From contig NZ_BMMT01000002.1 in assembly GCF_014646075.1 (NCBI RefSeq), positions 62,001 to 126,000 on the forward strand: a stretch of 64,000 nt of DNA, given 5' to 3'. Both the position numbers and the translations under genes were made by a program. This DNA comes from Saccharopolyspora thermophila (GTDB taxonomy: Bacteria; Actinomycetota; Actinomycetes; Mycobacteriales; Pseudonocardiaceae). Below the pieces are notes generated by a model, which worked only from the letters and a program-made list of their open reading frames with translations, was not told the DNA's origin and made no database searches. Numbering within the stretch: the first letter of the stretch is position 1; every line of letters begins with the position of its first letter. Positions 30,298-39,584 of the stretch are shown piece after piece.

Positions 30298-31074
30298 GTG
30301 ATATCCGCGCCTCAAGATTCAACCATCCGCGCACTCGGGCAGGTTAAGGCTGTGTGCCTCGATGTCGACGACACCCTGGTCGACAGCGCCGGCTCGTCGC
30401 GGCACAGCCTGCGGGCCCTCGTCGGTAATGACCGCGCCTGGTCCGTGTGGCAGCGCACCACGGACCGCTACTACGCGCGGTTCGTCACCAACGAGCTCGA
30501 CTTCGACACCATGCGCGTCGAACGCACCCGGGCCTTCTTCGCCGCCTTCGGCGAACATCTCGACGCGGCCGAGGCCGAACGCCGCGAAGCGCGGCGCATG
30601 GCCGCCATGCAGCGTGCCTGGCGGCTGTTCGACGACACCCTGCCCTGCCTCGACTGGCTGCGCGGCAGCGGCCTGCGCCTCGCCGTGATCACCAACGCCC
30701 CCGGCGCCTACCAGCGCCGCAAGATCGCCGCCGTCGGACTCGCCGACACCTTCGACGAGCTCGTCATCTCCGAGGAGGTCGGCGCCGCCAAGCCCGACCC
30801 CCGCATCTTCCGCACCGCCTGCGACGCCCTCGGTCTGCACCCTGCCGAAGTCGTCCACGTCGGCGACCGGCTCGACATCGACGCGCAGGGCGCCGCCCGC
30901 GTCGGCATGCACGGGGTCTGGCTCGACCGCACCGGCACCGCCGACCGGCCCACCGATGTGCCGACCATCACAAGCCTCTTCGAACTGCCCGGACTGCTCA
31001 TGTCGGACCTCCCCGCGGTGCCTGCCGAACGCCGAGGCGCGTCCGGCCGCCCGCTCGCGCAGCTGAGCTGCTAA
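30298..31074 (+). CDS. HAD-family hydrolase
   Basis: A 258-residue haloacid-dehalogenase-like phosphatase. Motif I is CLDVDDTLVDS (nucleophilic Asp and acid/base Asp), motif II is LAVITNAPG, motif III Lys is in EEVGAAKPDPRIF, and motif IV is HVGDRLDIDAQGA. A helical cap (about residues 40-110) is of the type found in phosphoglycolate phosphatase, pyrimidine 5'-nucleotidase and related enzymes. Substrate unknown. It lies where M. tuberculosis carries Rv2991, so this is a lineage difference. GTG 30298 is set by the -10 box. Confidence 0.92.
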   Translation: MISAPQDSTIRALGQVKAVCLDVDDTLVDSAGSSRHSLRALVGNDRAWSVWQRTTDRYYARFVTNELDFDTMRVERTRAFFAAFGEHLDAAEAERREARRMAAMQRAWRLFDDTLPCLDWLRGSGLRLAVITNAPGAYQRRKIAAVGLADTFDELVISEEVGAAKPDPRIFRTACDALGLHPAEVVHVGDRLDIDAQGAARVGMHGVWLDRTGTADRPTDVPTITSLFELPGLLMSDLPAVPAERRGASGRPLAQLSC

Positions 31075-31245
31075 CGCCGGCTCCGGGCCGCTGCGGCCGC
31101 CGCCACCTGCGACGATCCTCAACAGAGGGGGGTCATTTCAGGGCTCCCGAGGGGATGGTCTAATATTCTTATCGACGCGGCGGACAGCGGTCCGGAGTCG
31201 AACTCCCCCGGGAGATCGAAAAAGGCGGCTGGCCCTGCGGCACCA

Positions 31246-31317
31246 TGGGGTATGGTGTAATTGGCAGCACGACTGATTCTGGTTCAGTTAGTCTAGGTTC
31301 GAGTCCTGGTACCCCAG
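31246..31317 (+). tRNA. tRNA-Gln (CTG)
   Basis: A 72-base cloverleaf: acceptor TGGGGTA pairs with TACCCCA, the anticodon stem ACTGA/TCAGT closes the loop TTCTGGT with anticodon CTG, and the T-arm carries GGTTCGAGTCC. The U1-A72 pair is typical of tRNA-Gln and needed for GatCAB recognition. CCA is not encoded. An AT-rich TAATATT box at about 31160 is the likely promoter. Confidence 0.95.
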
Positions 31318-31372
31318 CGAGCAGATCGCCGAAACCCCGTAACGGGGCGGAACGATCTCTCAACAACTACAT

Positions 31373-31445
31373 GGTCCCGTCGTCTAGCGGCCTAGGACGC
31401 CGCCCTCTCAAGGCGGTAGCGCGGGTTCAAATCCCGTCGGGACTA
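31373..31445 (+). tRNA. tRNA-Glu (CTC), first copy
   Basis: A 73-base cloverleaf: acceptor GGTCCCG pairs with CGGGACT (last pair G-T), the anticodon stem CCGCC/GGCGG closes CTCTCAA with anticodon CTC, and the T-loop is TTCAAAT. It is 55 bases after tRNA-Gln and is followed by a strong terminator. Identical to the gene at 31828-31900. Confidence 0.95.
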
Positions 31446-31456
31446 CAAGAGTGGGG

Positions 31457-31489
31457 GAGCCCCATCCGCTGAGTGTGCGGATGGGGCTC
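31457..31489 (+). terminator. Terminator after the first tRNA-Glu
   Basis: A perfect 12-base-pair stem GAGCCCCATCCG / CGGATGGGGCTC with a 9-base loop, followed by TTTCCGTGTTTT. Confidence 0.9.
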
Positions 31490-31606
31490 TTTCCGTGTTT
31501 TGCTGTGGGGGCCCGAGCCCCCACGCCCCCACGGTGCGGTGTCACCCCGCAGTGTGCTCCTCGCTGTCGTTGTGTGTTGGGCTGGGCAAGGGACCAGCAT
31601 CAAGGG

Positions 31607-31639
31607 GGGCTCTATCTGCTGAGTGTGCGGATGGGGCTC
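31607..31639 (+). terminator. Second, diverged copy of the tRNA-Glu terminator
   Basis: It has the same loop CTGAGTGTG and the same 3' arm CGGATGGGGCTC as the first terminator, then TTTCCGTTTTT. The 5' arm has changed to GGGCTCTATCTG, which still pairs throughout through G-T pairs. No tRNA precedes it. Confidence 0.75.
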
Positions 31640-31691
31640 TTTCCGTTTTTCGCCATGGGGCCCGAGCCTCCAGGTGTGGCCACTCCCAGGA

Positions 31692-31720
31692 GGAACCTCC
31701 CAGGTTTGCCGGAAGTTGGG
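31692..31720 (-). repeat. Dispersed intergenic repeat, copy B
   Basis: On the minus strand it reads CCAACTTCCGGCAAACCTGG, then GAGGTTCC, close to the consensus of the four-copy family. Confidence 0.65.
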
Positions 31721-31827
31721 GGTGTCCCCCGGGGGCCTTGGCTGTTGTGGTGGGTTGGGCTGGGTATTGGTTATGGGGGGTGGTTGTCGGGGGCGGGTGA
31801 GGGTGTTGTAGAGTTCTTCCCGAACGC

Positions 31828-31900
31828 GGTCCCGTCGTCTAGCGGCCTAGGACGCCGCCCTCTCAAGGCGGTAGCGCGGGTTCAAATCCCGTCGGGACTA
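31828..31900 (+). tRNA. tRNA-Glu (CTC), second copy
   Basis: Identical over all 73 bases to the tRNA-Glu at 31373-31445, including the flanking CAAGAGTGGGGGAGCC. Anticodon CTC. It arose by duplication together with the downstream terminator. Confidence 0.95.
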
Positions 31901-31911
31901 CAAGAGTGGGG

Positions 31912-31944
31912 GAGCCCCATCCACTGAGTGCGCGGATGGGGCTC
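31912..31944 (+). terminator. Terminator after the second tRNA-Glu
   Basis: GAGCCCCATCC pairs with GGATGGGGCTC, followed by TTTCCGTTTTT. Third copy of the same terminator. Confidence 0.9.
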
Positions 31945-32068
31945 TTTCCGTTTTTCCGTTATGGGGAGCCCGAGCCCCCCACACCCCCACGGCGCGGTGG
32001 TCGCCCGGGTGTACTTTGTTGGGCCGGGAGAGCGGTTTCGGGCCGCTCTCGGTGCTTTGCTGAGTGGC

Positions 32069-32770
32069 TTACAGGCGGTTCTGCAGGGCTTCAGCTGCTG
32101 CCAGGAGGTCCGCTGCCCAGCGGGCTCCCGGCCGGCGGCCCATTCTGTCGATCGGGCCGGAGACCGAGATCGCCGCCACCACGTTGCCCTGGGCGTCTCG
32201 GACCGGGGCCGAGACGCTCGCCACTCCCGATTCCCGCTCCGCCACGCTCTGAGCCCAGCCTCGGCGGGTCACCTCCAGCAGGGTCCTCTCGCCGAAGACC
32301 GCTTCCGCCAGAACCGCTCGCTGCGTTGCCGGGTCCGCCCACGCCGCCAGGACCTTCGCTCCCGAGCCCGCGGTCATCGGCATCGCCGTGCCCACCGGAA
32401 CCGTGTCCCGCAAACCGCTCGGCGGTTCCGCCGTTGCGATGCAGATCCTCTGCATTCCGTCCCGGCGGTAGAGCTGGACGCTTTCGCCCGTCACGTCCCT
32501 GAGCTTCGGCAGCACCACCGCCGCCGCTTCCAGGAGCGGGTCCACCGCTCCTCCCGCCAGCTCCGCCAATGCCGCTCCCGGGCGCCAGCGCCCGTCCGAG
32601 CCCCTGCGCAACAGGCGGTGCACCTCCAGGCCCACCGCCAGGCGGTGCGCCGTTGCCCTGGGCAGACCCGTGCGGCTGCACAGTTCCGCCAGGCCACAGG
32701 GCTCGTTGGCGACCGCGTGCAGGACGGCCACCGCCTTGTCCAGTACTCCGATGCCGCTATGCTGTCCCAC
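32069..32770 (-). CDS. ndgR: IclR-family regulator, NdgR/LtbR type
   Basis: A 233-residue regulator: N-terminal winged helix ([20 protein letters not shown], about residues 26-45) and a C-terminal IclR effector domain (about 70-233). Divergence from leuC identifies it with NdgR of Streptomyces and LtbR of Corynebacterium, which control leucine and other amino acid genes, and with Rv2989. GTG 32770 begins the conserved [12 protein letters not shown] segment. A perfect palindrome lies between it and leuC. I infer control of leuCD and autoregulation; the sequence does not show whether it activates or represses here. Confidence 0.9.
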   Translation of the reverse strand: MGQHSGIGVLDKAVAVLHAVANEPCGLAELCSRTGLPRATAHRLAVGLEVHRLLRRGSDGRWRPGAALAELAGGAVDPLLEAAAVVLPKLRDVTGESVQLYRRDGMQRICIATAEPPSGLRDTVPVGTAMPMTAGSGAKVLAAWADPATQRAVLAEAVFGERTLLEVTRRGWAQSVAERESGVASVSAPVRDAQGNVVAAISVSGPIDRMGRRPGARWAADLLAAAEALQNRL

Positions 32771-32782
32771 GTACCGATACTA

Positions 32783-32803
32783 ACTTCCCGAGATATGGGA
32801 AGT
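32783..32803. promoter_or_regulatory. Operator between ndgR and leuC
   Basis: ACTTCCC-N7-GGGAAGT is a perfect inverted repeat 12 bases from the ndgR start and 59 bases before leuC, the expected place for an IclR-type regulator to control both genes. Confidence 0.7.
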
Positions 32804-32862
32804 CCACTCTGTGGGAGAGGTTCGGTCCGTCCGGACCTCGGCAGCCTCGACTGGGAGCAGCG

Positions 32863-34266
32863 ATGGGAAAAACGCTCGCGGAGAAGGTCTGGGACGCGCA
32901 CATCGTGCGCCGTGGTGAAGGCCACGAACCCGACCTGCTCTACATCGACCTCCACCTGGTGCACGAGGTCACCAGTCCGCAGGCCTTCGAGGGGCTGCGG
33001 TTGGCCGGCCGGAAGGTGCGCCGCCCCGACCTGACCCTGGCCACCGAGGACCACAACGTCCCCACCACGGGCATCGACCTGCCGATCGCCGACCCGGTTT
33101 CGCGCACACAGGTGGAGACGCTGCGGAAGAACTGCGAGGAGTTCGGCATCCGGCTGCACCCGATGGGCGACGCCGAGCAGGGCATCGTGCACGTGGTTGG
33201 CCCGCAGCTGGGCCTGACGCAGCCGGGCACCACCGTGGTCTGCGGTGACAGCCACACCTCCACGCACGGTGCGTTCGGCGCGCTGGCCTTCGGCATCGGC
33301 ACCTCCGAGGTCGAGCACGTGCTCGCCACCCAGACGTTGCCGTTGAAGCCGTTCAGAACCATGGCCATCAACATCGAGGGCACCCTGCGGCCGGGCGTCA
33401 CGAGCAAGGACGTCATCCTCGCCGTCATCGCCAAGATCGGCACCGGCGGCGGCCAGGGCTACGTCCTGGAGTACCGCGGCGAGGCGGTCCGGAAGATGTC
33501 CATGGAAGCCCGCATGACGATCTGCAACATGTCCATCGAGGCGGGTGCCCGGGCGGGCATGATCGCCCCCGACGAGACGACTTTCGCCTACCTGCAGGGC
33601 CGTCCGCACGCGCCGAAGGGCGCCGACTGGGACGCCGCTGTCGAGTACTGGAAGACGCTGCGCACCGACGACGACGCCACATTCGACGCAGAAGTCACGC
33701 TGAACGCCGACGAACTCACCCCGTTCGTCACCTGGGGCACCAACCCGGGGCAGGGCCTGCCGCTGAGCGAGCGCGTGCCGGACCCCGCGCAGATCGCCGA
33801 TGAGGGCGAGCGGCTCGCCGCGGAGAAGGCGTTGGCCTACATGGGCCTGGAACCGGGTACTCCGCTGCGCGAGATCGCCGTGGACACCGTGTTCCTCGGC
33901 TCCTGCACCAACGGCCGCATCGAGGACCTGCGCGCCGCGGCCGAGGTGCTCAAGGGCCGCAAGGTCGCCGCGGACGTGCGGATGCTGGTGGTACCCGGCT
34001 CGATGAAGGTCCGCAAGCAGGCGGAGTCCGAGGGGCTGGACGCGATTTTCACCGCCGCGGGCGCCGAATGGCGTTCGGCCGGTTGTTCGATGTGCCTGGG
34101 GATGAACCCGGACCAGCTCACCCCGGGGGAGCGCAGCGCCTCCACCTCCAACCGCAACTTCGAGGGCCGGCAGGGCAAGGGCGGCCGCACCCACCTCGTC
34201 TCGCCGCTGGTGGCCGCGGCCACCGCGGTGCGCGGAACCCTGTCTTCCCCCGAGGACCTCGACTGA
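32863..34266 (+). CDS. leuC: Isopropylmalate isomerase large subunit
   Basis: With LeuD interconverts 2- and 3-isopropylmalate; in citramalate-using organisms it also handles citramalate. It is 467 residues. The aconitase-type Fe-S ligands are Cys in [10 protein letters not shown] and the pair in [12 protein letters not shown]; the substrate/structural motifs [19 protein letters not shown] and [18 protein letters not shown] are intact. ATG 32863 has GGGAG 5 bases upstream and gives the usual [13 protein letters not shown] opening. leuD follows after 26 bases. Confidence 0.98.
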   Translation: MGKTLAEKVWDAHIVRRGEGHEPDLLYIDLHLVHEVTSPQAFEGLRLAGRKVRRPDLTLATEDHNVPTTGIDLPIADPVSRTQVETLRKNCEEFGIRLHPMGDAEQGIVHVVGPQLGLTQPGTTVVCGDSHTSTHGAFGALAFGIGTSEVEHVLATQTLPLKPFRTMAINIEGTLRPGVTSKDVILAVIAKIGTGGGQGYVLEYRGEAVRKMSMEARMTICNMSIEAGARAGMIAPDETTFAYLQGRPHAPKGADWDAAVEYWKTLRTDDDATFDAEVTLNADELTPFVTWGTNPGQGLPLSERVPDPAQIADEGERLAAEKALAYMGLEPGTPLREIAVDTVFLGSCTNGRIEDLRAAAEVLKGRKVAADVRMLVVPGSMKVRKQAESEGLDAIFTAAGAEWRSAGCSMCLGMNPDQLTPGERSASTSNRNFEGRQGKGGRTHLVSPLVAAATAVRGTLSSPEDLD

Positions 34267-34292
34267 AACCCCACCCACCAGGAGCAGTGACG

Positions 34293-34895
34293 ATGGAACC
34301 GTTCAAGACGCACACCGGGGTCGGCGTCCCGCTGCGCCGGTCCAACGTGGACACCGACCAGATCATCCCGGCGGTCTACCTCAAGCGGGTCTCCCGCACC
34401 GGCTTCGAGGACGCCCTGTTCGCCGCCTGGCGGGCCGACGAGGGCTTCATCCTCAACCAGGAGCCGTTCCGCGCGGGCAGCGTGCTGGTCGCCGGACCCG
34501 ACTTCGGCACCGGGTCGTCCCGTGAGCACGCCGTGTGGGCGCTCAAGGACTACGGCTTCCGGGTGGTCATCTCCTCCCGGTTCGCCGACATCTTCCGGGG
34601 CAACGCCGGCAAGCAGGGGCTGCTGGCCGCCCAGTGCGAGCAGTCCGATGTGGAACTGCTCTGGAAGCTGCTGGAGAACGAGCCCGGCACCGCCGTGACG
34701 GTCGACCTGGAGCAGCGGACGGTGAGCGCGAAGGACCTCACGGTGCCCTTCGCCATCGACGACTACACCCGCTGGCGGCTGCTGGAAGGTCTCGACGACA
34801 TCGGTCTGACCCTTCGCCACGCCGAGACGATCGACACTTTTGAACGGGCCCGGCCGAGCTTCCTCCCGACCACCCTGCCGGCCCCGCAGGGCTGA
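34293..34895 (+). CDS. leuD: Isopropylmalate isomerase small subunit
   Basis: The swivelling-domain subunit of isopropylmalate isomerase, 200 residues. Conserved features are [19 protein letters not shown] at the start, and the [16 protein letters not shown] loop that contacts substrate. ATG 34293 follows AGGAGC. It is co-transcribed with leuC and ends shortly before a strong terminator. Confidence 0.98.
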   Translation: MEPFKTHTGVGVPLRRSNVDTDQIIPAVYLKRVSRTGFEDALFAAWRADEGFILNQEPFRAGSVLVAGPDFGTGSSREHAVWALKDYGFRVVISSRFADIFRGNAGKQGLLAAQCEQSDVELLWKLLENEPGTAVTVDLEQRTVSAKDLTVPFAIDDYTRWRLLEGLDDIGLTLRHAETIDTFERARPSFLPTTLPAPQG

Positions 34896-34911
34896 TCCGA
34901 CCCCCTCCGGG

Positions 34912-34951
34912 AGAGCGGGTTTTTCCTGCTGTGAAAGGAAAAACCCGCTCT
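34912..34951 (+). terminator. Terminator after leuCD
   Basis: A perfect 15-base-pair stem (34912-34926 with 34937-34951) with an A/T-rich core (GGGTTTTTCC / GGAAAAACCC) and a 10-base loop. Transcription past the stem on the plus strand meets TTCC. Confidence 0.85.
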
Positions 34952-35047
34952 TCCGAGGACAACTGAACAGTTGCTCCAGGACCCCGAAGAGCCCGGTTGG
35001 CCCGACCCGAATGCCCCACGCCCCAACGAAAAAAGGAGGCGTGGCGA

Positions 35048-35080
35048 ATGGCGTTTGTTTGTCCGGGGCTTTACCGTTGA
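35048..35080 (+). other. Possible 10-residue leader ORF upstream of hupB
   Basis: [10 protein letters not shown] is preceded by the strong ribosome site AAGGAGG (35033-35039) with eight bases of spacing. Its stop overlaps TTGACA (35077-35082), which could be the -35 of hupB. I cannot tell whether it is translated or only a chance frame. Confidence 0.3.
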
Positions 35081-35129
35081 CATTGAGTCGGCCCAACGGG
35101 GCCGTTGTTGTGTCCTGGGAGGGACTGAA

Positions 35130-35744
35130 GTGAACAAGGCCCAACTCATCGAGGCACTGGCAGAACGCCTCGGCGACAAGAAGACCGCCAGCCAGGCTGT
35201 CGAAAACGTCGTGGACATCATCGTTCGCAACGTCAACAAGGGCGAGAAGGTCAACATCACCGGCTTTGGGGTTTTCGAGAAGCGGGCCCGCGCCGCGCGC
35301 ATCGCTCGCAACCCGCGCACCGGTGAGGCCGTGAAGGTCAAGAAGACCAACGTCCCGGCCTTCCGCGCTGGCACCCAGTTCAAGGAAGTCGTCGGCGGGC
35401 AGCGGAAACTGCCGCGCGTCTCCTCGACCAAGGCGGCGACCACCCGTGGTGCCACCACCAGGACCGCGAGCGCCACCAAGGCTGCCGGCACGCGCGCCAA
35501 GGCCACGACCACGCGGGCCGCGGCGACGAAGACGACCGGTCGCACCACGGCGAAGGCCACCACCGCGACCAAGGCCGCTCCGAAGCGGACCACCGCCAAG
35601 GCGACCGCTGCCAAGGCGACCACCTCGAAGCGGACGACCACGGCCAAGGCCACGCCGAAGACCACGGCCAAGGCCACGGCGGCCAAGACCACGCGTCCGG
35701 CGACCAAGAAGGCGACGACCACGCGCAAGTCCACCAAGAAGTGA
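35130..35744 (+). CDS. hupB: HU-like nucleoid protein with histone H1-like tail
   Basis: A 204-residue actinobacterial HU (HupB/Lsr2-era nucleoid protein, Rv2986c counterpart). Residues 1-90 are the HU fold: [20 protein letters not shown], then [20 protein letters not shown] for DNA minor-groove binding. From about residue 95 the chain is almost purely Thr, Lys, Ala and Arg in degenerate KATTTK/TAKAT-type repeats, like eukaryotic histone H1. The tail is richer in threonine than the PAKK tails of mycobacteria. GTG 35130 has GGGAGGG about 8 bases upstream. It compacts DNA and protects it; the tail's lysines are probable acetylation sites by analogy. Confidence 0.95.
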   Translation: MNKAQLIEALAERLGDKKTASQAVENVVDIIVRNVNKGEKVNITGFGVFEKRARAARIARNPRTGEAVKVKKTNVPAFRAGTQFKEVVGGQRKLPRVSSTKAATTRGATTRTASATKAAGTRAKATTTRAAATKTTGRTTAKATTATKAAPKRTTAKATAAKATTSKRTTTAKATPKTTAKATAAKTTRPATKKATTTRKSTKK

Positions 35745-36232
35745 GTGTTCGCCTCCGCAGCGGGCACCACTGGACCGAGCGGGCGGCTTCCGGGCCCCGT
35801 GCACGGGGCAGGTGCCGCCCGCTCACGGCGATCGGGCGCGCGCAACGCGCCGGACGCCCTGCTCCGACCCGGACCCCAAGCCGCGGCCGTCCGACCCGCG
35901 GCGTCGGGGCCGTCCTGCCGTCGAGGGCGGCGAGCGCGCAGCCGCCGGTTCGACACCCGGATGCGGTTTGGCATGTCGGACTGCTGAACCGCACCAGGAC
36001 GAGCGGGCCGGAGAACGGCGTGGCCGCCACGCCAGCGGCGGCCGGAACACGGAGCGCCGGTGGGCGGTGCGCAACGCCCACCGGCGCGATGAGCCGCTGA
36101 ACGGGGGGCGCGGAGAACGAGTTCGGCAGGTGGTGCGTCGGCGCGGCCGCTCCCGCGTCCACCGCTGGTTTTCCGGCAACGCCCCCCCGCGGGCGGCGTC
36201 AGGCGCTTCCCGCCACCCGCACGCGCCCTTCG
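35745..36232. other. Intergenic region after hupB with a large hairpin
   Basis: The 488-base gap between convergent hupB and mutT1 starts with a strong cruciform. An outer perfect 11-base-pair stem (35777-35787 with 35814-35824) encloses an inner GCCCCGT/ACGGGGC hairpin. It is the likely hupB terminator. The rest is very GC-rich, with open frames on several strands that have arginine/proline-rich, low-complexity translations; I support no gene there. Confidence 0.6.
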
Positions 36233-37210
36233 CTAGCCGAGCGGATCGGCGAGGTAGTCGGCGGCGGCCAGCCGCAGCGCGGGCCCGTCACCGTTGCCGC
36301 AGGCGCCGTCCGCGCTGAACGTCAGCGTCCACACGCTGCCCTTCTTGCTGGCCACCTCGCCCAGTTCCAGGCCCGCCCGCCGCGCCAGGCGCCCCACCAG
36401 ATCCGGAATCACCCCGCCCTGGCTGCACACCAGCGCGGTGCCCGGGCCGGCCGCCACCCGCAGCAGCCGCCGCACGGCGCCGTCGGGATCGGTCCGATAG
36501 CCCTCTTCGGAGAACAGCGGTTCCGCGGTGATACCGATGCCCAGATCCGCGGCGATCCGGTCCACGGTCTGTTCGCAGCGCACTCGCGGTGCGGAATAGA
36601 TCCGCCGCGGTCCGAACAACAGCAGGAGGGAACGCAACGCGTCGCGCTGGCGGCGGCCCGCTTCGGTCAGCGGCCGCAGCGCGTCGTCTCCGTCCCAGTC
36701 GGACCGCTTGCCCGCCTTCGCGTGCCGCACCAGCAACACGGTCGCCGATTCGACAGGCAGCCGGAGGAACGCGTCGAGCAGGTCCGCGTCGTGCGGATAG
36801 GTCAGCAGAGTGCGTGCCGCCGCCGGATCCAGCCAGCGCAGTTCGTCCACTTCGTCATTCGGTGTGAACGAGCCGCCGTCCGCGCGGGCGGCGAAATAGT
36901 CCACCACCTTCGGCGCCGACCCGCCGCCGGGCCGCGGCACGCGGTAGTCAACGCGCCCGAGCCAGCGCGACAGCACGCAGGAGAACCCGGTCTCCTCGGC
37001 GACCTCGCGGACCGCCGCGTGCGCGGGAAGCTCACCGTTGTCGAGCTTGCCCTTGGGCAGCGACCAGTCGTCGTAGCGCGGGCGGTGCACCACGGCGATC
37101 TCGGGACCGTCGGTCCCGGCGCGCCACAGCACCGCACCGGCGGCCCGCACCGGTTCGCCGCCAAACATTCCGACCCCGTCGGCGGCCACCTCGTTCTCGG
37201 TCACGCTCAT
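36233..37210 (-). CDS. mutT1: MutT1-type Nudix hydrolase with histidine phosphatase domain
   Basis: A two-domain sanitation enzyme. The N-terminal Nudix domain carries the box at about residues 54-76 (GKLDNGELPAHAAVREVAEETGF region, with all Glu ligands). The C-terminal domain is a histidine phosphatase with the catalytic RHA at 162-164 (LLVRHAKAG). Mycobacterial MutT1 (Rv2985) uses this pair to hydrolyse 8-oxo-GTP/dGTP and diadenosine polyphosphates. It is 325 residues, normal. ATG 37210 has GGAG 7 bases upstream; an upstream in-frame start at 37237 would add MFPARAESE. It lies 34 bases downstream of ppk and probably shares its transcript. Confidence 0.95.
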   Translation of the reverse strand: MSVTENEVAADGVGMFGGEPVRAAGAVLWRAGTDGPEIAVVHRPRYDDWSLPKGKLDNGELPAHAAVREVAEETGFSCVLSRWLGRVDYRVPRPGGGSAPKVVDYFAARADGGSFTPNDEVDELRWLDPAAARTLLTYPHDADLLDAFLRLPVESATVLLVRHAKAGKRSDWDGDDALRPLTEAGRRQRDALRSLLLLFGPRRIYSAPRVRCEQTVDRIAADLGIGITAEPLFSEEGYRTDPDGAVRRLLRVAAGPGTALVCSQGGVIPDLVGRLARRAGLELGEVASKKGSVWTLTFSADGACGNGDGPALRLAAADYLADPLG

Positions 37211-37244
37211 CTCGCTCTCCGCCCTCGCCGGAAACACGTCTCCG

Positions 37245-39500
37245 TCACGAGACCTTCGCCCCGTGCAGGCGCAGCATCTCCACCTGGTGGTCGCGCACCT
37301 GCTCCCCGCTGCGCGGCGAAGCCTCCCAGTCGCCCTTGGCGTTGAGCACCCAGCAGCGGGTGGACGGGTGCAGGGCGGAGTCGAGCATCGTGTCCAGCTG
37401 CGCGGTGAGCTTGGGATCGGTCACCCGCACCTGGGTCTCGATGCGGCGGTCGAGGTTGCGGTGCATCATGTCGGCGCTGCCGATCCAGTGCTCGTCGATG
37501 CCGACGAAGTGGAACACCCGGGAGTGCTCCAGGAACCGGCCCAGGATGGAGCGCACCTCGATGTTCTCGCTGAGCCCCTCGACCCCGGCCTTGAGCGAGC
37601 AGATGCCGCGCACCACCACCTTGACCGGCACACCGGCCAGCGAGGCCCGGTACAGCGCGTCGATGATCTGCTCGTCGACCAGCGAGTTCACCTTCATCCG
37701 GATGCCGCACGGCAGACCCCGCCGGGCCCGCTCCGTCTCGGCCTCCACGCGCTCCACGATTCCGTTGCGGATGCCCTGCGGCGACACCAGGATCCGGCGG
37801 TACTCGCCGTGCCGGGCGTAACCGGTGAGCACGTTGAACAGATCGGTGAGGTCGGCGCCGATCTCCGGGGACGCGGTCAGCAGGCCGAGGTCCTCGTAGA
37901 TGCGCGCGGTCTTCGGGTTGTAGTTGCCGGTGCCGAGGTGGCAGTAGCGGCGGATCGTCGAACCCTCCTGCCGCACCACGAGCGCCGTCTTGCAGTGTGT
38001 CTTCAGGCCCACGAGGCCGTAGACCACGTGCACCCCCGCCCGCTCCAGGGTGCGTGCCCACTGGATGTTGGCCTGCTCGTCGAACCGCGCCTTGAGCTCC
38101 ACCAGTGCCACCACCTGCTTGCCCGCCTCGGCGGCGTCGATGAGCGCGTTGACGATGGGCGAGTCGCCGGAGGTCCGGTACAGGGTCTGCTTGATGGCCA
38201 GCACGTGCGGATCGGCGGCGGCCTGCTCGATGAACCGCTGCACCGATGTGGAGAACGAGTCGTACGGGTGGTGCACCAGCACGTCGCCCTCGCGCAGCGT
38301 GGCGAAGATGCTCTTCGACGTCTGTCCCTCGGCGAACGCGGGGTGGGTGGCCGGGACGAACGGCGATTCCTTCAGATCCGGTCGCTGTAACCGCTCCAGT
38401 TGGAACAGGCACGACAGGTCCAGCAGACCCTTGACCTCCACCACGTCGTGCTGATCGACCTCCAGCTCGCGCAGCAGCAGTTCCAGCATGGTCTCGCTCA
38501 TGGTGTCGGTGACTTCCAGCCGCACCGGCGGACCGAACCGGCGGCGCGCCAGCTCCCGCTCCATCGCCTGCAGCAGGTCCTCGTCGCGGTCCTCCTCGAC
38601 CTCCAGGTCCGCGTTGCGGGTGACCCGGAAGATGTGGTGCTCGGCGACCCGCATGCCGGGGAACAGCTTGCCGAGGTGCGCGGCGATGAGCTCCTCCAGC
38701 GGCAGGAACGTGGCGCGCTCGGTTTCCCGCTCGGACTCGATGCGGATCAACCGCGGCACGTTGTCCGGCACCTTCACCCTCGCGAAACGCTTGATGCCCG
38801 CGTCCGGATCGGCCACCGTCACCGCCAGGTTCAGCGACAGCCCGGAGATGTACGGGAACGGGTGCGCCGGATCGACCGCCAGCGGGGTGAGCACCGGGAA
38901 GATGTGGTCCTCGAAGTAGCGGGTGAGCTTGGCCTGGTCCGGCGCCTGCAGGTCGGCCCAGCTGAGGATGCGGATGCCGTGCGCCTCCAGCTCCGGCAGC
39001 AGCTCGTCGAGGAAGACGCGGCTGAGCTTCTCCACGAGGTCCTGGTTGCGTGCGGAGATGCGGACCAGCTGCTCGTGCGGGGTGAGCCCGTCGGCGCTGC
39101 GCACCGACAGCCCGGTCTCCTCGCGGCGCTTCAGCCCGGCGACACGCACCATGTAGAACTCGTCCAGGTTGGACGCGAAGATCGCCAGGAACTTGGCGCG
39201 TTCCAGCACCGGCTGCGACCGGTCCTCGGCGATGGCCAGGACGCGGGCGTTGAAGTCAAGCCAGGACAGCTCGCGGTTGAGGTAGCGGTCCTCCGGCAGG
39301 TCGGTGGTGGCCGCGGCGCGGGTCACGGCGGGCGGGGCGGAGGGCACCCGGGCGCTTCGGGAGACGTTCGCGGGAGCCTCCGCAGCGGCCGCATTCCCGG
39401 GTCGGCGAGCCGGGCGCGGCGCACGACGCGCGGACCGGCCGGCGGAGGTGGTTCGCTTGGCAGGCTGCTTGGATCGCCGATCGCTGCTCTCGGTGCTCAC
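37245..39500 (-). CDS. ppk: Polyphosphate kinase
   Basis: Makes inorganic polyphosphate reversibly from ATP; important in stress and phosphate metabolism. It is 751 residues with a basic Ala/Arg-rich N-terminal tail of about 65 residues before the conserved [16 protein letters not shown] start. The autophosphorylated histidine is in [19 protein letters not shown] and the second catalytic histidine region is in [21 protein letters not shown] 39500 is chosen because a GACAAT box stands 6 bases upstream; ATG 39518 is in frame but has no ribosome site and would lie inside that box. Gene order fbiD-ppk-mutT1 on this strand matches M. tuberculosis. Confidence 0.96.
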   Translation of the reverse strand: MSTESSDRRSKQPAKRTTSAGRSARRAPRPARRPGNAAAAEAPANVSRSARVPSAPPAVTRAAATTDLPEDRYLNRELSWLDFNARVLAIAEDRSQPVLERAKFLAIFASNLDEFYMVRVAGLKRREETGLSVRSADGLTPHEQLVRISARNQDLVEKLSRVFLDELLPELEAHGIRILSWADLQAPDQAKLTRYFEDHIFPVLTPLAVDPAHPFPYISGLSLNLAVTVADPDAGIKRFARVKVPDNVPRLIRIESERETERATFLPLEELIAAHLGKLFPGMRVAEHHIFRVTRNADLEVEEDRDEDLLQAMERELARRRFGPPVRLEVTDTMSETMLELLLRELEVDQHDVVEVKGLLDLSCLFQLERLQRPDLKESPFVPATHPAFAEGQTSKSIFATLREGDVLVHHPYDSFSTSVQRFIEQAAADPHVLAIKQTLYRTSGDSPIVNALIDAAEAGKQVVALVELKARFDEQANIQWARTLERAGVHVVYGLVGLKTHCKTALVVRQEGSTIRRYCHLGTGNYNPKTARIYEDLGLLTASPEIGADLTDLFNVLTGYARHGEYRRILVSPQGIRNGIVERVEAETERARRGLPCGIRMKVNSLVDEQIIDALYRASLAGVPVKVVVRGICSLKAGVEGLSENIEVRSILGRFLEHSRVFHFVGIDEHWIGSADMMHRNLDRRIETQVRVTDPKLTAQLDTMLDSALHPSTRCWVLNAKGDWEASPRSGEQVRDHQVEMLRLHGAKVS

Positions 39501-39584
39501 CAGCCCATTGTCGCCCATCAGAGCGGTTCAGCTCGACCTCTGTCGAGGTCATCTCGGTCATGCGCCGTGTGGTGTCGCACGCGG

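Larger units (their letters stand above)
31446..31827. other. Spacer between the two tRNA-Glu genes
   Basis: This 382-base spacer contains the two terminators listed separately and copy B of the dispersed repeat. The remaining sequence is G/T-rich and shows no supported gene; frames that run through it also run through the tRNA genes. Confidence 0.5.

Noticed and set aside
31451..32502. Plus-strand frames around the tRNA-Glu genes
   Set aside because: They run through tRNA genes and terminators and antisense to ndgR; their translations repeat because the DNA is duplicated, not because they are genes.
35401..35743. Tandem repeats in the hupB tail as a possible CRISPR-like array
   Set aside because: The repeats are short degenerate codons for Lys/Ala/Thr inside a gene; there are no uniform spacers.
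35745..36232. Arg/Pro-rich frames in the hupB-mutT1 gap
   Set aside because: Several overlapping frames are open on both strands with no start context and extreme composition, as expected by chance at this GC content.
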